Shown one piece after another: positions 1-10,699 of a DNA stretch of 24,867 nt. Origin of the DNA: Apostichopus californicus (taxonomy: Eukaryota > Echinodermata > Holothuroidea > Aspidochirotida > Stichopodidae); NCBI GenBank assembly GCA_020650975.1, contig JAIPMN010002087.1:1-24867 (forward strand), written 5' to 3'. A program made the translations under genes and the position numbers. A model generated the notes under the pieces. That model was not told the origin of the DNA and ran no database searches. It saw nothing but the letters and a program-made list of their open reading frames with translations. Numbering within the stretch: position 1 is the stretch's first letter; each line of letters opens with the position of its first letter.

Positions 1-57
1 ACCATGTACACACGACCATGTACACACGATCTTAGCCAAAAGACTAAGAAGCACGGC
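1..57 (-). ncRNA. U2-snRNA-like 5' hairpin fragment, probable pseudogene or U2-derived repeat
   Basis: On the minus strand, 52-28 reads GCTTCTTAGTC, TTTTGGCTAAGATC, close to the 5' end of animal U2 snRNA (GCTTCTCGGCC, TTTTGGCTAAGATC). The differences preserve stem-loop I: CTTAGTC pairs with GGCTAAG around TTTT, using one G-U wobble that works only on the minus strand. Beyond GATC the similarity is lost: a 14-bp unit ACCATGTACACACG is present twice (1-14 and 15-28) where U2 would continue towards its branch-site recognition region. The rest lies off the window. A functional U2 gene is unlikely from this fragment. Confidence 0.35.
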
Positions 58-593
58 CGATCATGTCGGGGTCGCGAGGGAAAAAAAGGAATGAAAGGAT
101 AGCATTGAAAGATTTATCAGAAGCGACCGAAGAAGCTGGTTTTTCTTTGTACTTCTTTAAATATTGAATTTCGTTCAATTCAAATAAATATCTTGCGACT
201 TCAATATATTATTTTTTTTTTCCAAACAATGCGACAGTGGTTTGAAGAGAGAGAGCGACTTTTTTCATTGGCTGAAATGTTGACATCACGTTGCTAACCA
301 GACCCAGGAGCGACGAAAAATGTTTTAATTTATAGTATGCATGTGGCGAGCGACGGATCAGCTTACATACCGCCTCCGACTCCAACCCTCCCACTCATTA
401 ATTTGGTATATGTGTCCTTTTAACCTGGCAGATAATGTACGGAAGATCTAAACGGTCATGCAAAAGAAAATCCTATAGTCTAATAGTGTTTGTGTCTAAA
501 TGTGTCCTCACCGGAGGGCAAATGATGTTGTGTTATGTAACAATCGTTCAAGTAAGAGGTGAAATTTTGCAGGATATCTTAGCTTAGTGTCAG

Positions 594-622
594 CATGGAG
601 CTATTAACGAAATAGCTCCATG
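594..622. repeat. Perfect 12-bp stem, 5-base loop inverted repeat
   Basis: CATGGAGCTATT (594-605) is followed by AACGA and then its exact reverse complement AATAGCTCCATG (611-622). A weaker adjoining palindrome lies just downstream (TAGATTT-G-AAATCTA). Pairing beyond the 12 bp is poor, so it does not look like a typical microRNA precursor. Confidence 0.8.
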
Positions 623-1067
623 GTATCAGTTTAGATTTGAAATCTACAGGCGTATCTTATGGGCAGGGAATTTACAGAAGTTTGTCTTTTGCCGATAACG
701 CCCTCAGTTTTTAACTACACTTTTTTCAACGAGTCTTCTGGAAAGTTCACATATTTCAGTGATTATCTTTCGGTTTGATACCAGAGTTTTACTGAATGAA
801 CCCAATCTCTGCTTACCATATAGATTATACTGAAAGATGAAAGAGCTAGGTGGGAATTAGGGTAAAGAGATTTGTTCCAACTTTGTTGATCAGTAACACT
901 GGCAAAATTGAACCAAACATATTTTTCTATTTGGTCCACATTTATATACAGTTTTATTTGTTTATATTTATATGGATTGACTAAGACGTCATCAGTTTGG
1001 TTTAAAGGAGCTTTCCTGGGATAAGGCATAGTTTAAAGGTGAATATCTTGAACACATATAGCCTATT

Positions 1068-1353
1068 ATTTAATGATATCACCAATTAATTGCTGATATC
1101 ATCATATCATTTGATGACATCATCAAATAATCACCGATATCAACAATTAATTGCATATATCATCAAATAATTGTTGATATCATTAAATGATTTACTGATG
1201 TCACCAATTCATTTGCTGATATCACCAAATATTTGTTGACATCAGCAATTAATTGGTGATATCAGCAAAGGCAATGGTGATATCAGCAATTAATTGGTGG
1301 TAGCAGCAAATGAATTGGCGACATCACCAAATAGTTGTTGATATCATCAAATG
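1068..1353. repeat. Degenerate ~22-bp palindromic minisatellite
   Basis: About a dozen diverged units built from GATATCA-(C/T)-CAA and TAATTGNTGATATCA. The unit is near-palindromic (TTGATATCA, GATATC), so the array reads similarly on both strands. No coding content is seen. Confidence 0.8.
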
Positions 1354-4300
1354 TCGAATATAAAGTAAAACGGCTAGCCATAAGACCGCGCCGCGACTAC
1401 ATACAGTGAGATTCACGACTGTCCGACAGGTGACCAACTGACGACAGAATTGGAATACTGAAACCCAAGGGGGAAAAGACGAAAAAAGAAGTTCTAGGAA
1501 CTCAAGCTTTCCAGAAATAACATATGAAAAATAGTGATGAAAAATCGCGTAAACTCGAACCAAAGGAAGTCAATCTTCCTGACTGAATCAAATCGTGATG
1601 AAGAGAGGTTTCCAGCACCCATGAGGCTCATAACATTAGGCTACAGCTACTATCGTTTATATGCCTAACTGTAGTGTTAGCAGTGATATTCAGGTTAGAC
1701 TTAGTAGACCTAACTTAATTAGGCAGCGCTGTGCGGTGTAGGCATATATGGTACTTTTCTGATGCTAAGTTAATAGTATATAGTAATGTAATGGTCTTTT
1801 AAAGAGTAAAAGTAATCGCTCAGATATTGGTTTGTGGTTAAGCCATGCTTTATACTCACTTGGGCCTAACAATTACTGAATACCAGTTAGCCTGGCATGC
1901 TTCGACTGGATTTTGATTTTATTCCGACTAATTAGAAGTAAAACTAAATTTAGGTTAATTCTTGGCCTAACATGAGGCCAAAGGCTATAGGGCTAATGTT
2001 ACTACTTACTAGTATATATGGCCTAGGCCCTGTTGCACATGACAGTTAACATTCTTGAATCAGTATGCAGTAATCAAGGAGAAATTCCCTGTAACTTTTG
2101 CACATGTTTTAAATGTTACTAATGTCCCACTGCCTGATGTTTCAATAGGCTACTAAAAGCATGTCCAATAAGTAACTGTTGTACTAGAAAGTTTAACTGT
2201 TTTTGTCTAGTAAATTGAATTCTGACTGGAGGCCTGCTTATGTGCCTAGGCTAGGCCTAGCTATGCTTTTGAATAAACTGCATTAAGTTCAACATTATCT
2301 GGACAATGCAGCTACACTGTTTGAACAGTGAGTTGGAACAAGTACTTGTAGCCTAACTAGGCTTACTGTTATTAGCTGGGAGATTTTTCTTTAAACAATG
2401 GTATCCGGCCTAATTTTCTGCAGGCTCATATCAGGGAGCTGCTGCGTGCTCATACTATATATTCAGTCTCAGGTTAATGAACCCAACTGTTTCTCTCTTT
2501 TTAAATCTACTTGCACCTTCTGTTATGTGCAGGTGTGCTCTATTTTTAAGCCCCAGGTGCCCTGTCATTTTTTCCAACACAGTCCTCCCTTCTTGCTACC
2601 AGGACAGAGGCTTCATTGGTTATGGCTTGATTTTTTATTCCGGGACCAGTGAAGAGTCAGTTCAGTATTTAGTTTAGCTCAGAGACTCACTCACCTTTGC
2701 TTTATGCATGGCTACTGCCTCTCAAATCCCTGTTGTCATGTATCCTGTTTCTCAGTGTAAATAATGTAGGTCATATGCACAGATGCATAGGGTGTTTCCA
2801 TGTTTCCAGTATTGTTCCTGACATTTCGTCCTTTCATTTTTAAATAGATTCTTTTACAGCAGCCTAGTACTATTTGTTGATAATAAGCGATAAAATGTTA
2901 CAGGACTTATGCTTTACATACAGAAATCATGTCGATTCTTTGACTGATGATTGCTGACCCACTTACCATGTGTTTATTAAAGTCCATAGTGTCTACCGGA
3001 AGAAACTGTCAGTGCCTTTCTTTTCTACAGACAAACAGCAAAATTCACCCGCATTTAGCCACTAAAATATATCAGAAGTTTAAGGACTGCTATACTGAAG
3101 TTTTTGTGCAAGTAATCTGGCAAATTGTACCTTAGCAAAGTTCAAGGATATATATGTCATGTATCAAAGTTGTGGTTAATGTTTACTTGTACAGTGAAGT
3201 CGGTTTAGCTGATTATGTATGTTAAAAGGAGCAGATTGGTGGAAACACTGCTGATGATGGCTGTTAATGCTCAATGTGCAGAATGATGTACATTGTGGAA
3301 TGTCGCGGTCAACAACTCTGAAGAAATTTAGGCAAATTACTTCCAGTTATATGAATGATATATGAGTGATAAAAAAAAACTTTGATACTACTTTGTTCTG
3401 CCTATTTGCACATCATCATTAAAAACCGTTTTAAGAAAATAGCGAAGTAAACCTAGATATTGTTTCACAAGTTCGATTCTGTTGGATTGGTCCATGTTGA
3501 TATACAAAGGAAAATGCATAAGATGTAGAGTTTGGAGTTAACAATTTCCGTTGGGCATGGTGTCGCCTAAGGCAAAATTTCAACAACACAGAAATTTTTT
3601 GTGACTCCTCTCCCCTTCCCCCCTCCGCCCTTCCCCTCCTCCCCCCATATTTCAAAACCTTTGTGTTGATCCTTATGCTCAGTTTTCAAGCTTTTGTTCC
3701 TTCTGTGGAGCTCTAAGTATTTTCAGATGCATTGTCTCTCAAATGTTTGAACTCTTTCTATACCTTTGATCCTACTCAAATGAATGGAAATAACTTAAGG
3801 GTTTCGAGTCCCTAGAAAGTGTATTTGGAAACTTCGCAAAGAGGTTTTGCTATAACACGAATGACCGTAAAATTATGACAGGGATTGATTTCCCCAAAGA
3901 TTTTGACAGCCTTCAGTTTATTACCAATGATGACCTTCTTAGAAAACAAGGGCACCATATGATGAGAATAAACTTGCACCTGTTTGACATATATAATACA
4001 TTTAAAACTTACTTATTGTCAGACTCTAATAACACGAATCTCAAAAGGACATATGTAAATAATAAGGTTGACTGGTGAGGGCAATAGCCAGGACAGAACT
4101 TGACCTTCCCATGATCACTTATATAAGTATTAAATGGAACTAAGAATCGATGATCAAACAATCAAAAAGGGTAGTTAGACATACTGATTCTAAAAATCAA
4201 TAGATATCCATGTTAAAAAAAAAGGAAAAAAAATGTGACGAAACACTTTATAAAAATTTAGCAATTCTCTGCTGTTTAAATTAGGAATACAAATTTTCAT

Positions 4301-4538
4301 GGCATTTGTACAGCAGCTCAGTTTGAGAGAACTTTTGTGTATCCAATGTTGATAAAAAAAAAGTATTAAATAGTCTTTAAATGAATTTTCAAAACCATGG
4401 TCAAAGCAATGCTTCTTTTTTGCTTTGAGTTTATAGACCCTTTGAAGAGAAAGGATCAAGGCTGTTGTTTTTGACATATTCCATTCCGTCCAATAAACAA
4501 CAGACCTTAGTTTACCTTAAAAGGGGAAAGTGAGTGAT

Positions 4539-4914
4539 TTAAAGGCATTGAAGACTCGCCCCAAACCGGGTGCGGCCGCCATCTGAAAAAGATAACCTTT
4601 CTGTTGCTTGCAAGTGACGTTTTGTTCTTGTCGCTACAAAATGCAGACAGTAATGATATTTGATACCTTGTTATCTTTAGCTGGACCTGAGATGTCCATC
4701 ACTGTATTGTTTATGCACTGTGCTGTGGGTATTGACCGCAGCTGTATGTTCTGACTGTACACTAGTGTCTAATTACAGACGGTAGCAAGTTGTGTGTGTA
4801 TTTTCTGGGATCGATGGTGGTGTCCTAACACTTCTGTTACACCTCATTCGAAACTATGTCAGATTACCTGCATTAGACGACGTTCCTTTTTGCGCGAGTC
4901 TTCACACCCTTTAA
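4539..4914 (+). mobile_element. TTAA-flanked MITE, copy 1
   Basis: 376 bp, bounded by TTAA on both sides. Left end AGGCATTGAAGACTCGCCCC; the reverse complement of the right end is AGGGTGTGAAGACTCGCGC, giving an imperfect terminal inverted repeat with the common core TGAAGACTCGC. No ORF. Two more copies in the same orientation lie at 19925 and 20830. TTAA flanks are typical of piggyBac-type insertion, but no transposase links it to that family here. Confidence 0.8.
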
Positions 4915-5140
4915 CCTAACAGATCACTGATAGTTTGCCCATGGATATATATAGTTTTGTTCTTTGTGTCTTTCCTGCTTTATATCAAACCCATTGACTA
5001 TGACGTAATATTCTTAACATTTATCAATTATTAAGTGTAAGTGAAAACAAAACAAGAGAATACAAGGTGCGGATTGTAGATGCCTTGGCAGCTAGTGAAT
5101 ATTCATGACACTTGGAATCTTTACCCATAATTTACTACTA

Positions 5141-5495
5141 CTTCAGAGCAGTGGCGAAGCGTCCATACAGTCAAGGGGGGGGCGGATACCCCCCCTTACG
5201 GATTCAAATGGACTACTGGCGCCCTTTTCAGCTTTTTGCCACTTTTGACTTATTCGCGATTATTGACTTTTATTGTGCTCTCATCTACCTATTGACATTT
5301 GTCACATTATCTGCAAATTAGCAAGGCTCGGAAAGGGTGATTTCCGGCGATCTAGGAAGTATCTTTACTCAAAAAATTTCTGTATGCTCCCCGCCAACCT
5401 GTGGTGGCACTCCGCTTAGATAGTGTCGAAAGCGCCCCTACGGACCATTGTCGCCCCCCCTGACCAATACCCCTAGCTCTGCCACTGCTTCAGAG
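5141..5495 (+). mobile_element. hAT-like MITE with 8-bp target duplication
   Basis: The element occupies 5149-5487 (339 bp). It starts CAGTGGCGAAGC and ends GCTCTGCCACTG; the inverted ends match at 10 of 12 positions. It is flanked by a perfect direct repeat CTTCAGAG at 5141-5148 and 5488-5495. An 8-bp duplication and CAG-type ends are the hallmark of hAT elements. A G8/C7 hairpin lies near the left end. No coding capacity. Confidence 0.85.
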
Positions 5496-5601
5496 GCTGA
5501 AAGTCATACACCTATATAACATCACACTTTAGTTTTAATAGAGCTCTGTGATCCAACAAGTATACCCAACCAAAGTCAAAACTGCTCTTCGTATTTTACA
5601 G

Positions 5602-5833
5602 GATTGATCGAAGCACAGAGGCCAACCCCAACCTTTACAGGTATCAGCTGGAGATTGCAACCTACCCAAGTGCGAGATTCCGGTCCCAGCGACGCCAGAT
5701 TAAATGTCACCATCAATATCGGACCCAACTCTGACAGTGTCGTTGGAAATGAGCTGTGGGCTCTGGATTTTTATGCCAGCAATAGTAATGAAGGGGGAGA
5801 CCCCAAATACTTTTTAAGGGAGCAGATCCTTTC
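5602..5833 (+). CDS. Exon 1A: first half of module 1, unrecognised repeat protein
   Basis: The acceptor TTTTACAG precedes 5602 and the exon opens with two bases of a split codon (phase 1 entry). The reading runs LIEAQRPTPTF and on to the family's conserved tryptophan block ELWALDFYAS, here followed by NEGGD instead of the usual PDGSG. It ends in REQIL plus two bases (phase 2), directly at a strong GTAAGT donor. A stop codon follows immediately in the intron, which fixes the end. The exon stops about 15 or more residues earlier relative to the domain than the other A exons, and the missing part is carried by exon 1B. This is the most diverged A half of the array. It is the first exon I can support, and the true N-terminus must lie upstream. 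Confidence 0.88.
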
Positions 5834-6467
5834 GTAAGTATTTTCAGTCATACGAAGATGTGTCACACACCGGTATAACACTGGGTTCAAGTATGGTCAA
5901 TTAAAGTATTAAATTGCCTATGAATTTTACCCTCGCCAATGAATTTCTCCCATGCAGCTGAACAATACTGCATTGTACCCACATGGGGATTATGTATTGT
6001 TAAGAATTATCAATCTTTAAGATAAACAAGAAGGAGAAGAAAAAGAAGACTTAAGAAGAATAAATCAGTCTTTGCTAGATTGCTGATTTTCTATCTATTG
6101 TGCCACTCTCTGTCAATTCTTGATCCTCGGGCTACTTATTGGCATGTAACTTGGTAATTAATGGCTTATCAGAAATCGCATCTCAAACTGCTATGCAAAG
6201 TGATAACTTCGCCTTTCCAGATGCGAAGATGTATAGCTCATTATTGTTACATAGTATTTTATAAGTTCGTAATTTTAATTATTACTCGGATAACCCCATT
6301 GTACCACTTCATACCACTATCGTTAATACTAACGTATACTAATTTATAATCTATATTCTGTCAATAACACGTAGCAGTACATTTCGTCAAAGTTTAAAAA
6401 AAAAAAAATTGTGCAGAAATCAAAATTTATGATCATAGACAATTCCTTCCCCTCTATTTCGTTCTAG
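5834..6467 (+). other. Intron 1A-1B
   Basis: 634 bp, GTAAGT to CTAG. AT-rich with an AAGAAG-type purine tract near 6025-6062. I see no repeat family or RNA gene in it. Confidence 0.85.
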
Positions 6468-6682
6468 TCCGAGCCAGCAAAATCAGCCGGTGTATAGCAC
6501 TGTTGGCTATTTAAATTTTGTTATTGACACCACCATGGATCTCAATCAGATTGGTTGCGCAGAGGACCAGCCGACTCACCTCTGTGTCCGATTTTACCAA
6601 GGAGCAAACAGAAGATACATTTTCCCAACGTTTGGGTCAGGTGACTCTTGGATCACATCTTGCAGGCAGACCAGGTGTTACC
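6468..6682 (+). CDS. Exon 1B: second half of module 1
   Basis: The acceptor is CGTTCTAG. The first base completes the codon left open by exon 1A, giving Ser. The exon is longer than other B exons (215 bases) because it also encodes the strand region that most modules keep in exon A (YLNFVIDTTMDLNQIGC). Four cysteines are present: GC, then HLC-x-x-F, then SC, then RC near the end. The donor was chosen as C|GTAAAT at 6683. An earlier GT at 6675 would give phase 2 and break the frame into exon 2A, whereas 6682 makes the module 447 bases and gives phase 1 like every other module boundary. Confidence 0.88.
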
Positions 6683-7489
6683 GTAAATATTGATTTATTT
6701 CAATTTTTTTTCATTAAAAAAAATAAACTTTGGCCAAAACTTTCTCAAAAGCGGCAGCTCCATGAAGTTTAGTTGTCACTTTTGTTTTGGTTGAAGAGTC
6801 CACTGGATCCCATGCCAACATCTCCTTTTGCCTCCTCCCCCTTCCCCTCCCCCTCCCCCCAGGCCCTTTGCCTGTCATGCAACACTGAGTAATGTGAATG
6901 TTTTTTTGTCTTTCAGTCCTGAGCTCTTCATGGCTTAAACATTGTATCCCCTTATTGTGAATTGTAATGGCTGTAGCTGAATCCAACATGAAACATTTTG
7001 CTGCTAGATGTGAAGATTAATCAGTGACAAGCCATGTTTGTTCTCCACACATGCAGCAACCATGTGGCTAGTGATTTTTCACTGTGTTCAATATCTGCCT
7101 TTCAGGCCAAGTATTGTCCTTACTAAAAATCATCTCTGTCAGGACTGTAATATTATCTGTTATTATTACCATGCATCGGTTCAGTTTCGCTCATGCTGAT
7201 CATGCTGATTTTCATGATTTTATTCCGGCAAGCTAGGAAATTAGCCACCGCCATGTCATGACAGTATAGATAACGCTAATTCCTATGACAGTAAATAAGA
7301 ATAGCTAACATAACTCGCAAACTGAATGGATGAATCCATCGATTACGGGGGAATACGACAATTGATCAGCCTTGTTTCTCAAAGTCATTTCGATGTCAAT
7401 GTATGGTCACTTTCAACATAGTAAAGAATTACTTTTTAATCTATGCTCATGAAACTTTTAAATCAAAATATTATGCTTGACATTCACAG
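6683..7489 (+). other. Intron 1B-2A
   Basis: 807 bp, phase 1. It contains a C-rich tract with repeated CCCCTCCCC blocks at about 6833-6862. Otherwise no recognised element. The ORF on the opposite strand across the tract is a composition artefact. Confidence 0.85.
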
Positions 7490-7883
7490 GAGGAGCTGGG
7501 GGAGGACATGGCAGCAGCAGTAGTAGTAGTAGTAGTAGCTCATCATCCCACGGCGGTGGCTCACAAACGGGGGGCAGAAGGTCAGCCCACATCCACCGTC
7601 TCGGTTGGTCAATCGAACCATTCAGAGTCCAGAGAGGCAGGCCATCCGATATCACGCTCAATTTAAACGTGCAGCCAAGAGGAAGCAACAGCGATGTTTC
7701 CGGAACCGGTCTGTGGGCGGTGAACATGTTCTCTTCAGACAACCCAGAGGGTTCTGGTATCAGACACAGTCAGATCGGGAACCTGTTAGATGAAGACCAG
7801 GCCCGGATGCCGCTCCAGGGTAACACTCCATTGCAGCTGGCTATAGACACGCAGTTTGACGTAGGCGCCGTTGGATGCACAGA
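7490..7883 (+). CDS. Exon 2A: serine/glycine linker plus most of module 2
   Basis: The largest exon (394 bases), entered in phase 1 after ATTCACAG. It begins with a glycine-rich linker, then twelve consecutive serines encoded by AGC/AGT/TCA/TCC codons at 7513-7548, then HGGGSQTGG. The module follows: a strand-rich section, GLWAVNMFSSDNPEGSG (the family tryptophan block), and the LLDEDQARM and LQLAIDTQFDVGAVGC regions. Unlike modules 3-8, the first conserved Cys is encoded here rather than in exon B, because the intron sits further downstream. The phase 2 end lies at GA|GTAAGT, with a stop codon directly behind. The flexible linker suggests modules 1 and 2 are separated by a spacer. Confidence 0.93.
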
Positions 7884-8129
7884 GTAAGTCGAATGACCTT
7901 TGAAAGGGTGCTTACAACTATCTAGAAGAACTAAAAGAATGCCCCCTACACCTAAAGTACAATTGTTCAGCCACAGACCCTAACACCCCCCTCCCGCCCC
8001 CCCTCGTCACTTCTAATCCCCGTCCAAATCCATTTCCCAATGGTCACTAAATCAGGAGGTCTTTAGACTTGATGTTTTCATATTTCAGATAAATTTTTGA
8101 AAGCTTAAAAAGTATGATAAATTGTAAAC

Positions 8130-9346
8130 AAATAATGCAGAGGTAAAGATATTTTGGACCATAAAAGAGGAATAGAATCTAAACATCCTTGTGAAATTTA
8201 CTTTCCCATTCAGACATGAAATGTGGAGGTGTGATGTCACAGATTTGACCAAAAAAAATATGTTTTATTGTTTCTCTTTTGAAATATGATCAACGCATCA
8301 TTCTATAAAAATACACGGCAGTATAAACTGGTATTTTGTCAACTTCATACTCTTTTTGGGGTAAATTCTTGAAATTTTATACATTAAAGATAAATAAGGA
8401 CAGAGTAAACTATATAGCATTTTGAGTATTTCCAACTACGGCATGACAAAAGTTAGAGGAAAGTAAACGAAACCGTTTGGTCTATGTGAGGAAATTGAGG
8501 CCAAGAACTTTGTTGTAGTTCTTTACTTTGAGGTTAACTTCATGCAAAGTTAAGTTTACTATCTGGACAAACCCAAAATGTATCAGTTTCAACACTACCA
8601 CAGGAAACTCTAATGGTGCTTCTGAAGTTTGCGTGTTGTTGGGTGACGGTGCGATGTAAGACATCGTCGGAACCCCTTGAAATGTTTCTTGAATTGATTT
8701 AAAAACTCTTTGGTTGCATACAGGACTAGCTTGCCTAAAATAATGCAGAGGTAAAGATATTTTGGACCATAAAAGAGGAATAGAATCTAAACATCCTTGT
8801 GAAATTTACTTTCCCATTCAGACATGAAATGTGGAGGTGTGATGTCACAGATTTGACCAAAAAAAATATGTTTTATTGTTTCTCTTTTGAAATATGATCA
8901 ATGCATCATTCTATAAAAATACACGGCAGTATAAACTGGTATTTTGTCAACTTCATACTCTTTTTGGGGTAAATTCTTGAAATTTTATACATTAAAGATA
9001 AATAAGGACAGAGTAAACTATATAGCATTTTGAGTATTTCCAACTACGGCATGACAAAAGTTAGAGGAAAGTAAACGAAACCGTTTGGTCTATGTGAGGA
9101 AATTGAGGCCAAGAACTTTGTTGTAGTTCTTTACTTTGAGGTTAACTTCATGCAAAGTTAAGTTTACTATCTGGACAAACCCAAAATGTATCAGTTTCAA
9201 CACTACCACAGGAAACTCTAACGGTGCTTCTGAAGTTTGCGTGTTGTTGGGTGACGGTGCGATGTAAGACATCGTCGGAACCCCTTGAAATGTTTCTTGA
9301 ATTGATTTAAAAACTCTTTGGTTGCATACAGGACTAGCTTGCCTAA
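8130..9346 (+). repeat. 608-bp direct tandem duplication inside the intron of module 2
   Basis: Copy 1 is 8130-8737 and copy 2 is 8738-9346. Reading them side by side I find only two differences, both transitions: C8294 versus T8902 and T8614 versus C9222. There is no family coding sequence in the unit. An opposite-strand 60-codon ORF is repeated only because the DNA is. It is either a very recent duplication or an assembly artefact from two haplotypes. Confidence 0.95.
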
Positions 9347-9454
9347 CTTGATAAACTATTGTTATTAAGTAGTATAAGCGTAAGACTATATATTCTATGC
9401 CTTTAAATTCTGAATGTCAACACAGAAAATGTTCTTGTCAATATTTTTTGGTAG

Positions 9455-9573
9455 AGTAAATCACTTGTGTGTGGAATTTGCGAAAGGTGAAAACCCATCT
9501 CCTGATTATAATTTCCCTGTTAATAACGGACGCCCATCAATCATATCATGCCAGCCAAGGACTTGTTCTTTTG
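9455..9573 (+). CDS. Exon 2B: short second half of module 2
   Basis: At 119 bases, and with no ATG, it is easily missed by ORF scanning. The acceptor is TTTTTTGGTAG. The first base completes a Glu codon, and the reading is VNHLCVEFAKGENPSPDY, continuing to IISCQPRTC. That matches the C-terminal half of the family: LC-x-x-F-x-K-G, then P-x-P-D-Y/F, then SC, then C. It ends phase 1 at G|GTAAGT. Together with exon 2A it makes 513 bases, in frame. The exon is separated from 2A by 1.57 kb containing a 608-bp tandem duplication. Confidence 0.9.
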
Positions 9574-10401
9574 GTAAGTAGACATATTCTTTTATTGCTC
9601 TTCTGAGTGTTTTTAGTTCTTAAATTTCTCCTTTGTTAATGTAGACATAGTCATGTTAGATTTTGTACGTCCATCCACATGAATTCTCAAGTTATTCTCC
9701 TTATAAAAGCTGACCAAGTTTTTCATTGACAAAATGTTCTTCATGTTCCCATTGACTGACAGTGTGACAATTATGGAAAAATAAAGGTATTCCAAAGTCC
9801 TGTAAGCTTGAAAATGCCATGACAGTATCTTGCTGCTATCTCTAGATATGGTTGTTTGAATCTGCTGTCAATTCTAGGAATATAAATTCAAACATATTCG
9901 ATGGCCGGGTTCGTGATATTTTTGGTTTTCATGAACATTTTTTTTTTTCGCGTGCAAACATTTGGAATTTTAATAATGAATGAAGCTTCTCTGAATGCCA
10001 ATTTATGTCAAAATGCAAACAATTTTTGTAAATAGATTGTGGGTGTGTGAGTACCTGTGATAATGAATGGGGCATGTGGACTTGAATTTTAAGTTGAGCT
10101 ACCCTAGAATGTCACCAGTGAGTGTGATATGGTTCCAGTTGTGTAGATCAACTCCCATTTGAGGTCCCAAGTCTTAATAGCGAGATGAGAAGTTGAAAGA
10201 GTAAAGCTGCAATGGAACTTCATAGGTTAGGTTAGGTCCACATCAGCAAATATCTTGCTGGTATCAATTATACAAACCTTGGAAATCTTTGTCTCCAGTC
10301 TATTACTATTGAAATGTCCTGAAAAAGGGTGTGGCAAGGCATCACTAGGCCTTTTGACCTTCTGGTGTTACAAGATGCTGTTTTTTATTTTTTTTTTGCA
10401 G
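9574..10401 (+). other. Intron 2B-3A
   Basis: 828 bp, phase 1, T-rich before the acceptor. I see no recognised repeat or RNA gene. Confidence 0.85.
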
Positions 10402-10699
10402 ATCAACAGACTGGGCGAAGAAGGAGGGTATCGTTTACGTCCTTTTCTTTTGGAGCTACTAGTACCACTCTTCCAGCGGCTACTGCAGGCTATACTAACA
10501 TGGATATTAGTCTCCGGGCCTCTGCCACAAATTCCCAGCTCATAATTGGCGCTGACCTCTGGCAGCTGTCAGTCTTTGGTAGCAGAAACCAAGACGGCTC
10601 CGGAAGTAGAAGAAATGAAGTTGAAAATGTCTTACCGGCGGAGGAATCCTCTCGTATGTTTCAATCCGGCTCGGACCTTAACCTCAATGCCAACGTCGA
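10402..10699 (+). CDS. Exon 3A: first half of module 3
   Basis: The acceptor is a long T run ending TTTTTTGCAG, with phase 1 entry. The exon opens with a basic stretch (TGRRRR), then a Ser/Thr/Ala-rich strand section, then DLWQLSVFGSRNQDGSG, an intact copy of the family tryptophan and DGSG block. It continues with ENVLPAEESSRM and LNLNANV and ends phase 2 at GA|GTAAGC, with a stop codon straddling the donor. It encodes no Cys. The A exons of modules 3, 4 and 5 all end at the same domain position. Confidence 0.92.

Larger units (their letters stand above)
1..5601 (+). other. Region with no recognised exon (5' flank or long first intron)
   Basis: No reading frame here resembles the module family, and no ATG-containing segment gave a convincing signal peptide with the phase 1 donor that exon 1A needs. 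Short ORFs on both strands have no recognisable content. The stretch holds the repeats listed separately (1-57, 594-622, 1068-1353, 4539-4914, 5149-5487). It also holds a pyrimidine/purine-biased tract at 3602-3649 and a TAGGC/GCCTA-rich patch at about 1630-2415. I cannot tell whether the transcription start is inside it. Confidence 0.6.

Noticed and set aside
1..57. Functional U2 snRNA gene
   Set aside because: Several changes in the most conserved part, and loss of similarity where the branch-site recognition region should begin, argue for a fragment.
2398..2652. ATG-started hydrophobic frame as the missing signal-peptide exon
   Set aside because: The first plausible donor after the hydrophobic stretch is phase 0, whereas exon 1A needs phase 1. 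The hydrophobic run is broken by Arg and several Cys.
6675..6676. Alternative donor for exon 1B
   Set aside because: It would end in phase 2 and put exon 2A out of frame. The GTAAAT eight bases later restores the phase 1 boundary common to all modules.
7458..7742. Minus-strand ORF with a leucine run
   Set aside because: It is the reverse of the serine-repeat exon 2A; the leucines come from the AGT/AGC repeat read backwards.
8482..9272. Two identical 60-codon minus-strand ORFs
   Set aside because: They are identical because the 608-bp DNA segment is duplicated. There is no protein evidence and no neighbouring exon.
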